NCBI GenBank assembly: GCA_938014865.1
Contig: CALLQJ010000175.1
Location: forward strand, 1-15,393
DNA: 15,393 bases
Source: an uncultured Fastidiosipila sp.
GTDB lineage: Bacteria; Bacillota; Clostridia; Saccharofermentanales; Fastidiosipilaceae
Reading direction: 5' to 3'
Of this stretch, positions 1-6,939 are shown one piece after another. The position numbers and the translations under genes were made by a program. The number at the start of each line of letters is the position of its first letter. Position 1 is the first letter of the stretch. The notes under the pieces are model-generated. The model worked only from the letters and a program-made list of their open reading frames with translations, was not told the origin of the DNA and did no database searches.

Positions 1-2
1 TG

Positions 3-917
3 ATTAATGACGGCGTGCTGCGTTTTACGCTGCTTTTTCTTGATACCGAAGAAGAGACAGCGGATGCGATCGTCAAGCGCCATATGGCCCAGATTAATCC
101 GACCATTCCCTGGTATGCCGCCGTGAGCGCGGCCCGGGAGGGCAGCAAGGGCCTGGAAGTCAGCTACCGCGAATGCCTGCAGCTTATTGACTTCCGCTAC
201 CGGCTCCCCGAAGGCAATTTTCTCTATGCCGAGGATCTGCCGAGTCTGCACAGTGATTATTACTACTATCCGGTCAGCGAAGAGCAAAGGCTGACCCGCC
301 TCATTGTAGACGGCAGCGAGGACGCTCTGCCTTTATTTGACAAGCTCTGGCGGGACAATACCGTACAGCGCGCCTTAAGCGCCGGGGCCCGCAAGGATTT
401 TGTCTTTGCCTTGGTCCATACCTTCCGGCGTTCGGCACAGGAGCTGAAAATCAGTCTGAATCAGCTGCCGGCGATCCGGCACGATCTTCCCGAGCTTATT
501 GAAGAGCACTGGGAAGAGCCGGAAATTGCGGAGGATCTGCGGGCCTTGCTGAAGGCTCTGGTCAACTACAAGAAAGTGCGCGGCAGCAGCGAAGATGAGA
601 TTCTGAAAGAAAAGATGTACCGTTTTATTGCCGGGAATTACTACGACGACATCATGCTGAATGACCTGGCGGATTATTTAGGTTTCACGCCGAAATACTG
701 TTCGGCGCTTTTTCCGAAGCTGATGGAAAGCAATTTCAAAGAATATTTAAACCGCTACCGGATCACGCAGGCGATAAGGATTCTGAATGAGGATCCTGAT
801 ATTTTGGTCAATGACCTGGCGGCGACCGTCGGCTTTAACAGCGCGAACAGCTTTATCCGGGTCTTCCGGCAGTTTACCGGGACGACGCCGGGCAGGTATT
901 TGAAAGAGCAGAGATGA
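3..917 (+). CDS. AraC-family regulator, YesN-like, C-terminal part (5' partial)
   Basis: The reading frame is open to the left edge of the window (in-frame Ile-Asn-Asp-Gly lies before the first possible GTG at 15), so the true start is outside and this is the C-terminal portion of a larger protein. The first ~75 residues, with the run Glu-Val-Ser-Tyr-Arg-Glu-Cys and then Leu-Tyr-Ala-Glu-Asp-Leu, resemble the degenerate GGDEF-like middle region found in YesN-type response regulators and in large membrane-bound AraC proteins. The last ~100 residues form a double helix-turn-helix AraC domain, with Leu-Ala-Asp-Tyr-Leu-Gly-Phe-Thr in the first unit and Val-Gly-Phe-Asn-Ser-Ala-Asn-Ser-Phe-Ile-Arg-Val-Phe-Arg in the second. 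The protein ends with the usual Thr-Pro-Gly-Arg-Tyr. It probably controls adjacent sugar genes, possibly the fucosidase 53 bases downstream on the same strand. Whether an N-terminal receiver domain or a membrane sensor is present cannot be seen. Confidence 0.88.
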   Translation: MNDGVLRFTLLFLDTEEETADAIVKRHMAQINPTIPWYAAVSAAREGSKGLEVSYRECLQLIDFRYRLPEGNFLYAEDLPSLHSDYYYYPVSEEQRLTRLIVDGSEDALPLFDKLWRDNTVQRALSAGARKDFVFALVHTFRRSAQELKISLNQLPAIRHDLPELIEEHWEEPEIAEDLRALLKALVNYKKVRGSSEDEILKEKMYRFIAGNYYDDIMLNDLADYLGFTPKYCSALFPKLMESNFKEYLNRYRITQAIRILNEDPDILVNDLAATVGFNSANSFIRVFRQFTGTTPGRYLKEQR

Positions 918-956
918 AGGTTAAGAAAGTTATTATATATTTAAATATAAAGATTT

Positions 957-964
957 AGAAAGGA
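957..964 (+). promoter_or_regulatory. Ribosome binding site of the GH29 gene
   Basis: The AGAAAGGA stretch sits about six bases before the ATG at 971 and supports that start. The 53-base gap behind the regulator gene is very AT-rich and holds several TATA-like stretches but no convincing -35 box and no terminator. Read-through from the regulator gene is therefore as likely as a local promoter. Confidence 0.6.
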
Positions 965-970
965 TAAAAA

Positions 971-2206
971 ATGGATTGGTTCAATGAAAAAAAATATGGT
1001 CTGTTTATACACTTTGGACTCTATTCCGTTCTTGCCGGAAAGTATAAGGGTAAAGAAATACCTGGTCACAGTGAGTGGATTATGAACACTGCAAAAATCC
1101 CCAAAGATGAGTATGAGGCACTATGTCGACAATTTGATCCTAAGCAGTTTTCTGCAGATCTTATTTGCAAAAAAGCTAAAGACTGGGGCATGCATTATGT
1201 TTGTTTTACATCAAAGCATCATGATGGTTTTGCTCTATTCGACTCAAAAGCTGATGATTATAATTCGGTTATTCGGACGCCTTCCAAGCGGGATTATGTC
1301 AAAGAGATGGCCGAAGCATGCAGAAAATATAATTTAAAATTTTGCATCTATTATTCTCAAGCGCAGGATTGGCATCATCCTGACGGGTTTTCAGCTTATA
1401 ACGATAATAAAGATAAAAATTTCACTCGATATTTAGAAGAGAAGTGTCGTCCTCAAGTTAAAGAATTACTTACTAATTATGGTGAAGTTCATATGCTCTG
1501 GTTTGACACCCCTATGGGCATGAATTATGAACAGTGTTATGACTTAAGGCGGCTTGTAAAAAGCTTACAAGCAAATTGTTTGATTAATGGACGTATAGGG
1601 CATAGATTGGGTGATTATTTAACAACACAAGATAATCGGATACCAAGTTTTCCGATTGAAAAGAAATGGGAAGTTCCCGCAACATTGAACCATACATGGG
1701 GCTATAAAGCTTCAGACAATGATTGGGCTGATGCCGGAACAATTTTACACCGTTTATTGCGTATTGTTGCACGCGGAGGAAATTATCTGCTAAATATCGG
1801 ACCCAAAGCTGACGGATCTATTCCTAAGGAATCCGAAATGATATTGGATGAAGTTGGCCTCTGGTTAAAAACTTGCGGTGATGCGATATATAATTCAAGA
1901 GCAATAGAACCGTATATTTATGAAACTCCTGAATTAGTCTTTACCCATAAAGATCATAAACTGTTTATTCATGTATTGAATGCTAAGCAACAGGCAGGCA
2001 GGAAAATCGTTCTCCCGAATATCAATAATCGTATTAATAAAGCTTACTGGCTTAACTCAAATAAGCCCGCGAAAATAACCGAAGAAAAAACATTAGGCGG
2101 ATATCCGTCATGGGTATTTTTTGTACCGGATAAATTTGAAGAAAAATATATTCTTACACTTGCAGTAGAAACACAGGAAAAAGATTTTAAACAGGTTGCA
2201 CTCTAG
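971..2206 (+). CDS. Alpha-L-fucosidase, glycoside hydrolase family 29
   Basis: The 411-residue protein hydrolyses terminal alpha-linked L-fucose from glycans. Family GH29 is recognised from Tyr-Gly-Leu-Phe-Ile-His-Phe-Gly-Leu-Tyr-Ser near residue 9, the substrate-site motif Ser-Lys-His-His-Asp-Gly-Phe at 81-87, and Trp-Phe-Asp at 177-179. Asp179 is the expected nucleophile. Late in the catalytic domain comes Ala-Arg-Gly-Gly-Asn-Tyr-Leu-Leu-Asn-Ile-Gly-Pro, another GH29 hallmark. The acid/base residue cannot be assigned by eye, because it varies in position in this family. There is no signal peptide, so it should act in the cytoplasm on imported oligosaccharides. A short beta-rich C-terminal domain follows from about residue 310. 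The gene ends in TAG immediately followed by in-frame TAA. Base composition is strikingly AT-rich next to its neighbours (20 G/C in the 60 bases 1201-1260), which suggests separate acquisition. Confidence 0.93.
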   Translation: MDWFNEKKYGLFIHFGLYSVLAGKYKGKEIPGHSEWIMNTAKIPKDEYEALCRQFDPKQFSADLICKKAKDWGMHYVCFTSKHHDGFALFDSKADDYNSVIRTPSKRDYVKEMAEACRKYNLKFCIYYSQAQDWHHPDGFSAYNDNKDKNFTRYLEEKCRPQVKELLTNYGEVHMLWFDTPMGMNYEQCYDLRRLVKSLQANCLINGRIGHRLGDYLTTQDNRIPSFPIEKKWEVPATLNHTWGYKASDNDWADAGTILHRLLRIVARGGNYLLNIGPKADGSIPKESEMILDEVGLWLKTCGDAIYNSRAIEPYIYETPELVFTHKDHKLFIHVLNAKQQAGRKIVLPNINNRINKAYWLNSNKPAKITEEKTLGGYPSWVFFVPDKFEEKYILTLAVETQEKDFKQVAL

Positions 2207-2233
2207 TAAGAACAAAGGTCAACAATGCATAAT

Positions 2234-2271
2234 AAAAGCCGACGGATTAATAATTTTGTCCGTCGGCTTTT
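2234..2271. terminator. Bidirectional intrinsic terminator between convergent GH29 and GH35 genes
   Basis: A perfect 13-bp inverted repeat (2234-2246 with 2259-2271) encloses a 12-base AT-rich loop. Its GC core is GCCGACGGA, with A4 on the left and T4 on the right, so it has a T-run in either direction. It lies 27 bases after the GH29 stop on the plus strand and downstream of the GH35 stop on the minus strand. Confidence 0.9.
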
Positions 2272-2403
2272 CTTAAAACATAATTATTCTTATCCTTTAA
2301 GATGAAATATCATAGCTTAAATGATACTTATTAAAGCAGGTGGGGAGTACTCTTTTATATTTTCTAAGACGATATTCTGCAGAAAGTCTAGCCTCTGCTT
2401 TCA
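2272..2403. other. Short intergenic spacer, no gene seen
   Basis: This AT-rich spacer lies between the shared terminator and the GH35 stop codon. I see no open frame with start signals and no RNA gene. A weak repeat (GCAGA/TCTGC, near 2380-2400) could form a small hairpin just past the GH35 stop. Confidence 0.4.
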
Positions 2404-4812
2404 TTAACTGTATCCTTGATCCTGCGGAAGAAGACGCAGGCTTTTTTCAAAAATCTGTACAAGACGGAGCCTCTTGATCTTCGCCGGCGCTCCCTCTGTC
2501 CGAAGCTTCAGGCCCGCCATCGCACTGTCACTTTGAACCTTCGCCTTCCGTTCTTCGGGCGAAATCGTAAGGTACATTCCGTCTTTCAGGATTTTTTCCC
2601 GGTGCCGTCCGAGGTCAATCGCCCAGATCCCCTGATTATTAAAATGATCATGCAGCATCTCTCCGTTACAGAACGCACGCCCGACATCTCCGTCATAGCA
2701 AAGTTCCAAAAGCAGCTGCTTACAGTCTTTAAACGAGGCCGCGTCGAAATATAAGCGGGTACGGGCCCGCCTCTCCCCCTTCCGGCTTGCGGGAATATCT
2801 TTGCGGCGAAAAGCTGCGCTCTGCGGCGGAAAGACAAGCTCAAAATGCGAAAAAAGCCCGTCCTCTCCCGCTGCTGCTTCTTTTCGGCCGTCTATCATAA
2901 GCTCGTTTTGCGGAGGAAAGACCGACAAACGCTCCTCTTTGCCGCCGCGTCCTTCGAGTCTTAAGGATTTTCCGTCGAACAATACGGCGTCGGAATAAAG
3001 AAAGGCAAAATCTCCTTTTGCGGTTTTCAAGCGCCAAAAGCGCAGCGCCTCGTCCGCCGAAAGCAGTACAAAGACAGCGGATTGTTCCGAGGCCCGGATT
3101 TCAAAGGCCGTATAAGAGGCTTCGGAGTCTTCTATCTTGACGCAGAGATCCTGCGCCGCAGGCCGCTCTTCTTTTATCCTCGGATCCTCGGCTTTAAAAG
3201 AAAGAACTTGTCCCGCCCGGAAATAAAATTCAGGGCGCATGCCCTCTGCTCGTTTGAAAAAGTAATACGTTTTATCCTCTCGGCCTAAGGCTGTGATCAG
3301 CTGCGCCGATGCATATCGCAGCGTAATGCCGAGTGTGTTCAGCGGGAAATTAAAGGGCAGGATTGCCGTGGCTTCCGAGGCAATGCTTAAGCTGCCGGCA
3401 GCCGGTATGCGCATTGTCTCTTCTTTTGTGCGTATGCGGAAGACAATATTGTCCCGGGCGGGCAGCTTTAGGTGGTCCTGGAAATTATTGATGAAAATGA
3501 AGCCGCTCTCCCCTCTCGAACGGACAGCGCAGCGCAAGCTGCTGCTGTCTTCAGGCGTGATCTTTTCGGACTCAAGGGGCAGGGCCGGAAGCATCGGGCA
3601 AAGCAGCGCTTCAAAATCCTTGTAAAAATAATGACTTATCCGGCATCGGTGATAGCTTTCGCGGACTTGTCCGAATTCTCCGATCGGCGCCTGATAATCG
3701 TAAGAAAACTTCGGCAGACTGTGTTCATTAAGATAAGGCAGCGTAAGGCCGCGGGGGTTCGTCCCGCCGTGATACATGTAGTAGCCTAAGAAATTGCAGC
3801 CGCTCCCCGTTTTCACATTGGCCATTGCCTCGATGCTTTTCATGGGCAGGCGAAAACGATAGTCGTAAAAGCAGGCCATCCCGCCGCCCATCTCACAGCA
3901 GACAAAAGGATAGTCCTCAGGATTATAGCGCGGATGAAAAGTATCGGAGCGGGCGCCCTCGCCGCTGTAATAATCCCGGTAGAGAAATTCCCCCGTCGGC
4001 GGATGCGTTTTGACCTCCGGATCGTTGAATATCCAGGGCCGGTACGCATAGCCGCCCCAAACAGGCATCACGATATCTTCCGGCGCACAGGCGCCGCCCC
4101 AGGCCGTTGCACTGTAATAGGGCGCAATGAGGCCGGCCTCCCGGGCCAGATCCCGCCGGACTTCGATATGCGCGCGTCCATCCTTGCCGGCCGGCAGCCA
4201 CTCCTTGCTGCTTGCCGCGTTAAGTTCCCAGGGTGCCCCGGCATGTTCATATTCGTTTTCCAGCTGCACGGCGATAACGGGGCCGCCGTCTTTAAACATC
4301 AGACCCGAAAGCTGCTCTCCGATTTCCTGATAAAAGCGCCTGACGTAAAAGAGATATTCCGCATCATTGCTGCGCAGATCAAAAGGCGCGCCGAAGAGCC
4401 AGTCGGGGATGCCGCCGTTGCGGCATTCGCCGTGGGCAAAGGGACCGATTCTCAAAATAAGCGGGAAATCAAGCGCCCGGCAGAGTTCGGCAAAACGCCG
4501 GAGATTTTTAGAGCCGCTCCAGTCAAAGCGCCCCTTGATCTCTTCATGATGAATCCAGAAAACGTAAGTCGATACCATGCTAAGTCCCGACATCTTCATC
4601 TTAATAAGGGCATCCCGCCAGCGCTCTTCCGGAATTCTGGAATAATGTAGCTCGCCCGAAACGGCAAAATACGGCCTGCCGTTAAGGGTCATAAAATAAT
4701 TTGTAAAACCGAGTGTATTGCCGGCGGGATCTTCTCCCGAAAAATTTCCCGGACAAGGATAAAAAGGCTTTGGCCTTTTGCGGATATCAAAAACGCTTGT
4801 CATCGCCATCAT
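2404..4812 (-). CDS. Beta-galactosidase, glycoside hydrolase family 35
   Basis: The protein of about 800 residues releases terminal beta-linked galactose. GH35 is shown by Gly-Glu-Leu-His-Tyr-Ser-Arg at 53-59, Thr-Tyr-Val-Phe-Trp at 82-86, and Arg-Ile-Gly-Pro-Phe at 121-125 followed by Gly-Gly-Ile-Pro-Asp-Trp-Leu. Leu-Glu-Asn-Glu-Tyr-Glu at 184-189 provides the acid/base (Glu187). Cys-Cys-Glu-Met-Gly-Gly-Gly at 305-311 provides the nucleophile (Glu307). The Met-Tyr-His-Gly-Gly-Thr-Asn and Tyr-Asp-Tyr-Gln-Ala-Pro-Ile blocks follow. The second half (about 420-800) is beta-rich, as in family members with accessory jelly-roll domains. No signal peptide is visible, so a cytoplasmic enzyme is expected. 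Three start codons lie close together at 4812, 4809 and 4803. The GGAG at 4815-4818 leaves 2, 5 and 11 bases, so 4809 is the best-spaced choice. The gene is GC-rich (43 of 60 bases in 4081-4140), in contrast to the GH29 gene it faces. Confidence 0.93.
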   Translation of the reverse strand: MMAMTSVFDIRKRPKPFYPCPGNFSGEDPAGNTLGFTNYFMTLNGRPYFAVSGELHYSRIPEERWRDALIKMKMSGLSMVSTYVFWIHHEEIKGRFDWSGSKNLRRFAELCRALDFPLILRIGPFAHGECRNGGIPDWLFGAPFDLRSNDAEYLFYVRRFYQEIGEQLSGLMFKDGGPVIAVQLENEYEHAGAPWELNAASSKEWLPAGKDGRAHIEVRRDLAREAGLIAPYYSATAWGGACAPEDIVMPVWGGYAYRPWIFNDPEVKTHPPTGEFLYRDYYSGEGARSDTFHPRYNPEDYPFVCCEMGGGMACFYDYRFRLPMKSIEAMANVKTGSGCNFLGYYMYHGGTNPRGLTLPYLNEHSLPKFSYDYQAPIGEFGQVRESYHRCRISHYFYKDFEALLCPMLPALPLESEKITPEDSSSLRCAVRSRGESGFIFINNFQDHLKLPARDNIVFRIRTKEETMRIPAAGSLSIASEATAILPFNFPLNTLGITLRYASAQLITALGREDKTYYFFKRAEGMRPEFYFRAGQVLSFKAEDPRIKEERPAAQDLCVKIEDSEASYTAFEIRASEQSAVFVLLSADEALRFWRLKTAKGDFAFLYSDAVLFDGKSLRLEGRGGKEERLSVFPPQNELMIDGRKEAAAGEDGLFSHFELVFPPQSAAFRRKDIPASRKGERRARTRLYFDAASFKDCKQLLLELCYDGDVGRAFCNGEMLHDHFNNQGIWAIDLGRHREKILKDGMYLTISPEERKAKVQSDSAMAGLKLRTEGAPAKIKRLRLVQIFEKSLRLLPQDQGYS

Positions 4813-4832
4813 CGCTCCGTTCTTTTTCCATT

Positions 4833-4838
4833 ATTATA
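4833..4838 (-). promoter_or_regulatory. Candidate -10 box for the GH35 gene
   Basis: The minus strand reads TATAAT here, about 20-30 bases before the GH35 start codons, giving a short leader that contains the GGAG ribosome binding site. No good -35 box is seen at 16-18 bases upstream, which would fit activator-dependent expression. Together with the terminator at 4912-4958 it indicates that the GH35 gene is its own transcription unit. Confidence 0.5.
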
Positions 4839-4911
4839 CAGGCTGACTTTTCTTCTGCAGTCTTTCCGGAAGCCAAGCGCAAAAAAAGCCGGAATCTCCG
4901 CATTTTACGAC

Positions 4912-4958
4912 AAAAAAAGAGCCGTCTCCCGAGATCTTCCGACCTTAGGAAACAGCTC
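4912..4958 (-). terminator. Probable intrinsic terminator downstream of the ABC transporter operon
   Basis: Read on the minus strand, an 11-bp imperfect stem (4948-4958 with 4919-4929, nine of eleven paired) is followed by seven T residues (complement of 4912-4918). It would stop transcripts from the binding-protein gene before they enter the GH35 gene. Confidence 0.65.
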
Positions 4959-5033
4959 CTTTTGGAGGACAGACCGCGACTACCCGGAAAATGATAATCG
5001 AAGCCTGACAGGGCAATCCTGCCCTTTAGAGAC

Positions 5034-5069
5034 AAAGCGCCGCAGAAGGAAAGGATTCTGCAGCGCTTT
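5034..5069 (-). terminator. Strong hairpin, probable terminator or 3'-end stabiliser
   Basis: A 14-bp stem with one mismatch (5034-5047 with 5056-5069) and an 8-base purine-rich loop lies about 75 bases past the last stop of the binding-protein frame. On the minus strand it is followed by a short TTTG, a weaker T-run than that of the terminator at 4912-4958. It may therefore serve mainly to protect the transcript 3' end. Confidence 0.55.
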
Positions 5070-5144
5070 GCGGTGAGTTGTCTTGTTTCAGAGCTCTTCG
5101 CTTACGCGCTGAATCATCACGTGCTCAGCCTGATCGCCTTATGA

Positions 5145-5387
5145 TCAGCTGGCCAGATAGCGCTGATAAGCCTGGTCTACAATTTCAGTAGCCCGTTCGA
5201 TATTACGACGCTGTAATTCCTCTACAAAACCATCATATTCTGCTTCGAAATCACCATTGCCGATTACCCAATTTTGATATTGTTCAAGTGCATAAGGTGT
5301 AATTTCACCCATGATTCGGCCATATTCTTTGCTCTCTTCTTCTGTAAATTTCAAATTCAGTTTGCCGTCTGCATAAGGAGGCATATC
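5145..5387 (-). pseudogene. C-terminal 80 codons of the LipO-type binding protein, separated by an in-frame amber codon
   Basis: This segment continues in exactly the same reading frame as the binding-protein gene directly upstream, after a TAG at 5388-5390. It starts Asp-Met-Pro-Pro-Tyr and ends Gln-Ala-Tyr-Gln-Arg-Tyr-Leu. That is the usual C-terminus of LipO-type solute-binding proteins: a Pro-Pro patch, a Glu-rich helix, a Phe/Tyr-containing amphipathic stretch, then a closing Gln-Ala-Tyr-x-Arg-Tyr helix. The coding pattern is intact, with no frameshift or further stop, so the break is recent, is read through, or is a sequence error. Independent translation from the ATG at 5384 is possible only with a very poor ribosome site (a TAGG two or three bases away). 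It is best regarded as part of the same gene, not as a separate small protein. Confidence 0.85.
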
Positions 5388-6794
5388 CTATCCGTACCAT
5401 TCCGGATGACTCTGATAAAGCTCAGCAGCGGCTTTGGCGTAATCCGTATATGCTGCCAGTTCAGCTTCTAACAGAGAAGGATAACCTATACGATAGCATG
5501 CTCCTAAGGCTCTGAGATTTCCTATCGGCGTACCTTCTTGGGCTAAGAATTCATCTCTCAATTGACGTTCTCCGCCAACATACTCATAAGAAACTCCTTC
5601 CAGTCCCCAATTCATCATGACAGCTCCTTCTTCACTAAAGAAATAATCGAAGAACTTCATGATTGTTTCGGGATCCTCCGCCTGAGAAGAAATACCCCAG
5701 CCAACACCAGGATAATTAGCTACACGTTCTTTAATAACTCCGTGCTGATCTGCCGGCGGTGCAATTGCAACCATATTCAAACCGGGAATTTCATCTTGCA
5801 AGGAAATATTATAGTTTGATGCAGATGACCAGTCATGCGTGAAACCGCCCTGGTTGGCACTCATCAGCGTGTCACGGCCTTTGGGTCCGCGCGTGAAATA
5901 TTCTTGGTCGATCAGTTTTTCTTCGTACCACTTTATTACATTCTTCATGCCGGTTTTAAAGTTCTCTTCCATAGGCTCATAAGTCATCTTTCCATCGCGA
6001 GGATAGAATTCAAGACTGGAGTCCCAAAGATATAACAACTCATCCTGCATTTTATGTCCTGCACGATCGAACCACGGCACCTCATCCTGCTCCCCGTTGC
6101 CGTTCGGATCCTGCTCGCGGAAGGCAGTCAGCACATCATAGAGCTCATCAACGGTCTTCGGAACTTCGAGATCCAGCTTATCCAGCCAGTCCTGGCGGAT
6201 CCAATAAAATTCTGCAAAGCGATTTTCAAAATTTCTCGGGATAAAGTATATATTCCCGTCCGCTGCAGTAGCTGTACGTTTAAATTGAGCATCTTCTTCC
6301 ATAAGTTTCTTTATGTTCGGAGCATACTCATCAATCAGATCATTTAACGGTAACATACCTCCGTCATAACCCAATTGTTCAAGTTCAGAAGGGCTTACAT
6401 AACCAATGATATCTGCAAGTTCACCACTTGATAACATTAACTGGAAGGCTTGACTTTCATCAGAACTGGATTGAGCAATTACTGATTCGAGCGAAACATT
6501 AGTACGTTCTGCAACTTTTTTCCAGACTGCCCACTCCGGATCGAAAGGCATATTATTGAAATTCAGGAAGATCGAGAAAGTCACGGGCTCTTCGCTTACC
6601 AGGGTATCCGGCTTTTCCTCGTCGTCTTTATCCTCTTTTTCCGGAGCCTTCGTCTGATCCGGCTCTTTTTTCTCTGTCTGCTTTTGCTGATCATCATCGC
6701 CGGATCCGTCATCTCCGTTGCCGCCGCAGGCAGCGAGCGGAGTGATCAGCAGACCGGCTGCGAGCAATGTCGCTAATAACTTACTGCTTTTCAT
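5388..6794 (-). CDS. Extracellular sugar-binding lipoprotein of an ABC importer (LipO type), ends at an in-frame TAG
   Basis: The protein is the surface receptor that delivers oligosaccharide to the two permeases encoded upstream. Residues 1-23 form a lipoprotein signal (Lys near the start, hydrophobic run, lipobox Leu-Ala-Ala-Cys with Cys23 as the lipidation site). A charged Asp/Glu/Lys linker (about 24-65) comes next, then the binding domain with the Trp-x-x-x-Ala-Glu-x-Thr region, and Asp-Pro-Asn-Gly-Asn-Gly-Glu-x-Asp near 230, typical of this family. The frame is 468 codons before TAG. Adding the in-phase 79-residue tail plus Asp gives about 549, the normal family length. The start at 6794 is backed by AAGGAGG 6-7 bases upstream. 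Composition shifts inside the gene (40 of 60 G/C in 6061-6120, 24 of 60 in 6361-6420). Loss of the C-terminal lobe would probably harm folding unless the amber codon is read through. Confidence 0.9.
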   Translation of the reverse strand: MKSSKLLATLLAAGLLITPLAACGGNGDDGSGDDDQQKQTEKKEPDQTKAPEKEDKDDEEKPDTLVSEEPVTFSIFLNFNNMPFDPEWAVWKKVAERTNVSLESVIAQSSSDESQAFQLMLSSGELADIIGYVSPSELEQLGYDGGMLPLNDLIDEYAPNIKKLMEEDAQFKRTATAADGNIYFIPRNFENRFAEFYWIRQDWLDKLDLEVPKTVDELYDVLTAFREQDPNGNGEQDEVPWFDRAGHKMQDELLYLWDSSLEFYPRDGKMTYEPMEENFKTGMKNVIKWYEEKLIDQEYFTRGPKGRDTLMSANQGGFTHDWSSASNYNISLQDEIPGLNMVAIAPPADQHGVIKERVANYPGVGWGISSQAEDPETIMKFFDYFFSEEGAVMMNWGLEGVSYEYVGGERQLRDEFLAQEGTPIGNLRALGACYRIGYPSLLEAELAAYTDYAKAAAELYQSHPEWYG

Positions 6795-6818
6795 ATTCTC
6801 CTCCTTGAGGTTTTATTT

Positions 6819-6835
6819 CACCCGGCATGCGGGTG
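6819..6835 (-). promoter_or_regulatory. Leader hairpin before the binding-protein gene
   Basis: CACCCG and CGGGTG form a 6-bp stem with a 5-base loop, 25 bases before the start codon and just upstream of the ribosome binding site. On the minus strand it is followed by AAATAAAA and not by T residues, so it is not a terminator. Such a 5' hairpin may protect the message and help give more binding protein than permease. The rest of the 145-base gap is AT-rich and could hold an extra promoter, but no clear pair of boxes is seen. Confidence 0.4.
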
Positions 6836-6939
6836 TTAATAACTGTTTGATCAGAACTATTATTATTTAGTATTTCTATTTCTATTATTTATATTTCTTA
6901 CTACGTATATGTCTTAATACACAGTACGGCTTCCCGAAA

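Larger units (their letters stand above)
4839..5144. other. Intergenic region of hairpins between GH35 and the binding-protein gene
   Basis: No protein-coding gene with plausible start signals is seen in this stretch. It holds the terminator at 4912-4958, a 6-bp hairpin at 5010-5025 (AGGGCA/TGCCCT with a 4-base loop), a strong 14-bp stem at 5034-5069, and a small CTGATC/GATCAG stem at 5130-5148 that covers the final stop codon of the binding-protein frame. The role is probably transcript ending and 3'-end protection. Confidence 0.5.

Noticed and set aside
3934..4650. Plus-strand open frame of 238 codons inside the GH35 gene
   Set aside because: It is antisense to the GH35 catalytic domain, where the real motifs lie. 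High GC content lengthens open frames on the other strand.
5145..5384. Separate small protein of 79 residues
   Set aside because: It is in phase with the preceding gene and has the C-terminal sequence of LipO-type binding proteins. The ribosome site before its ATG is poor.
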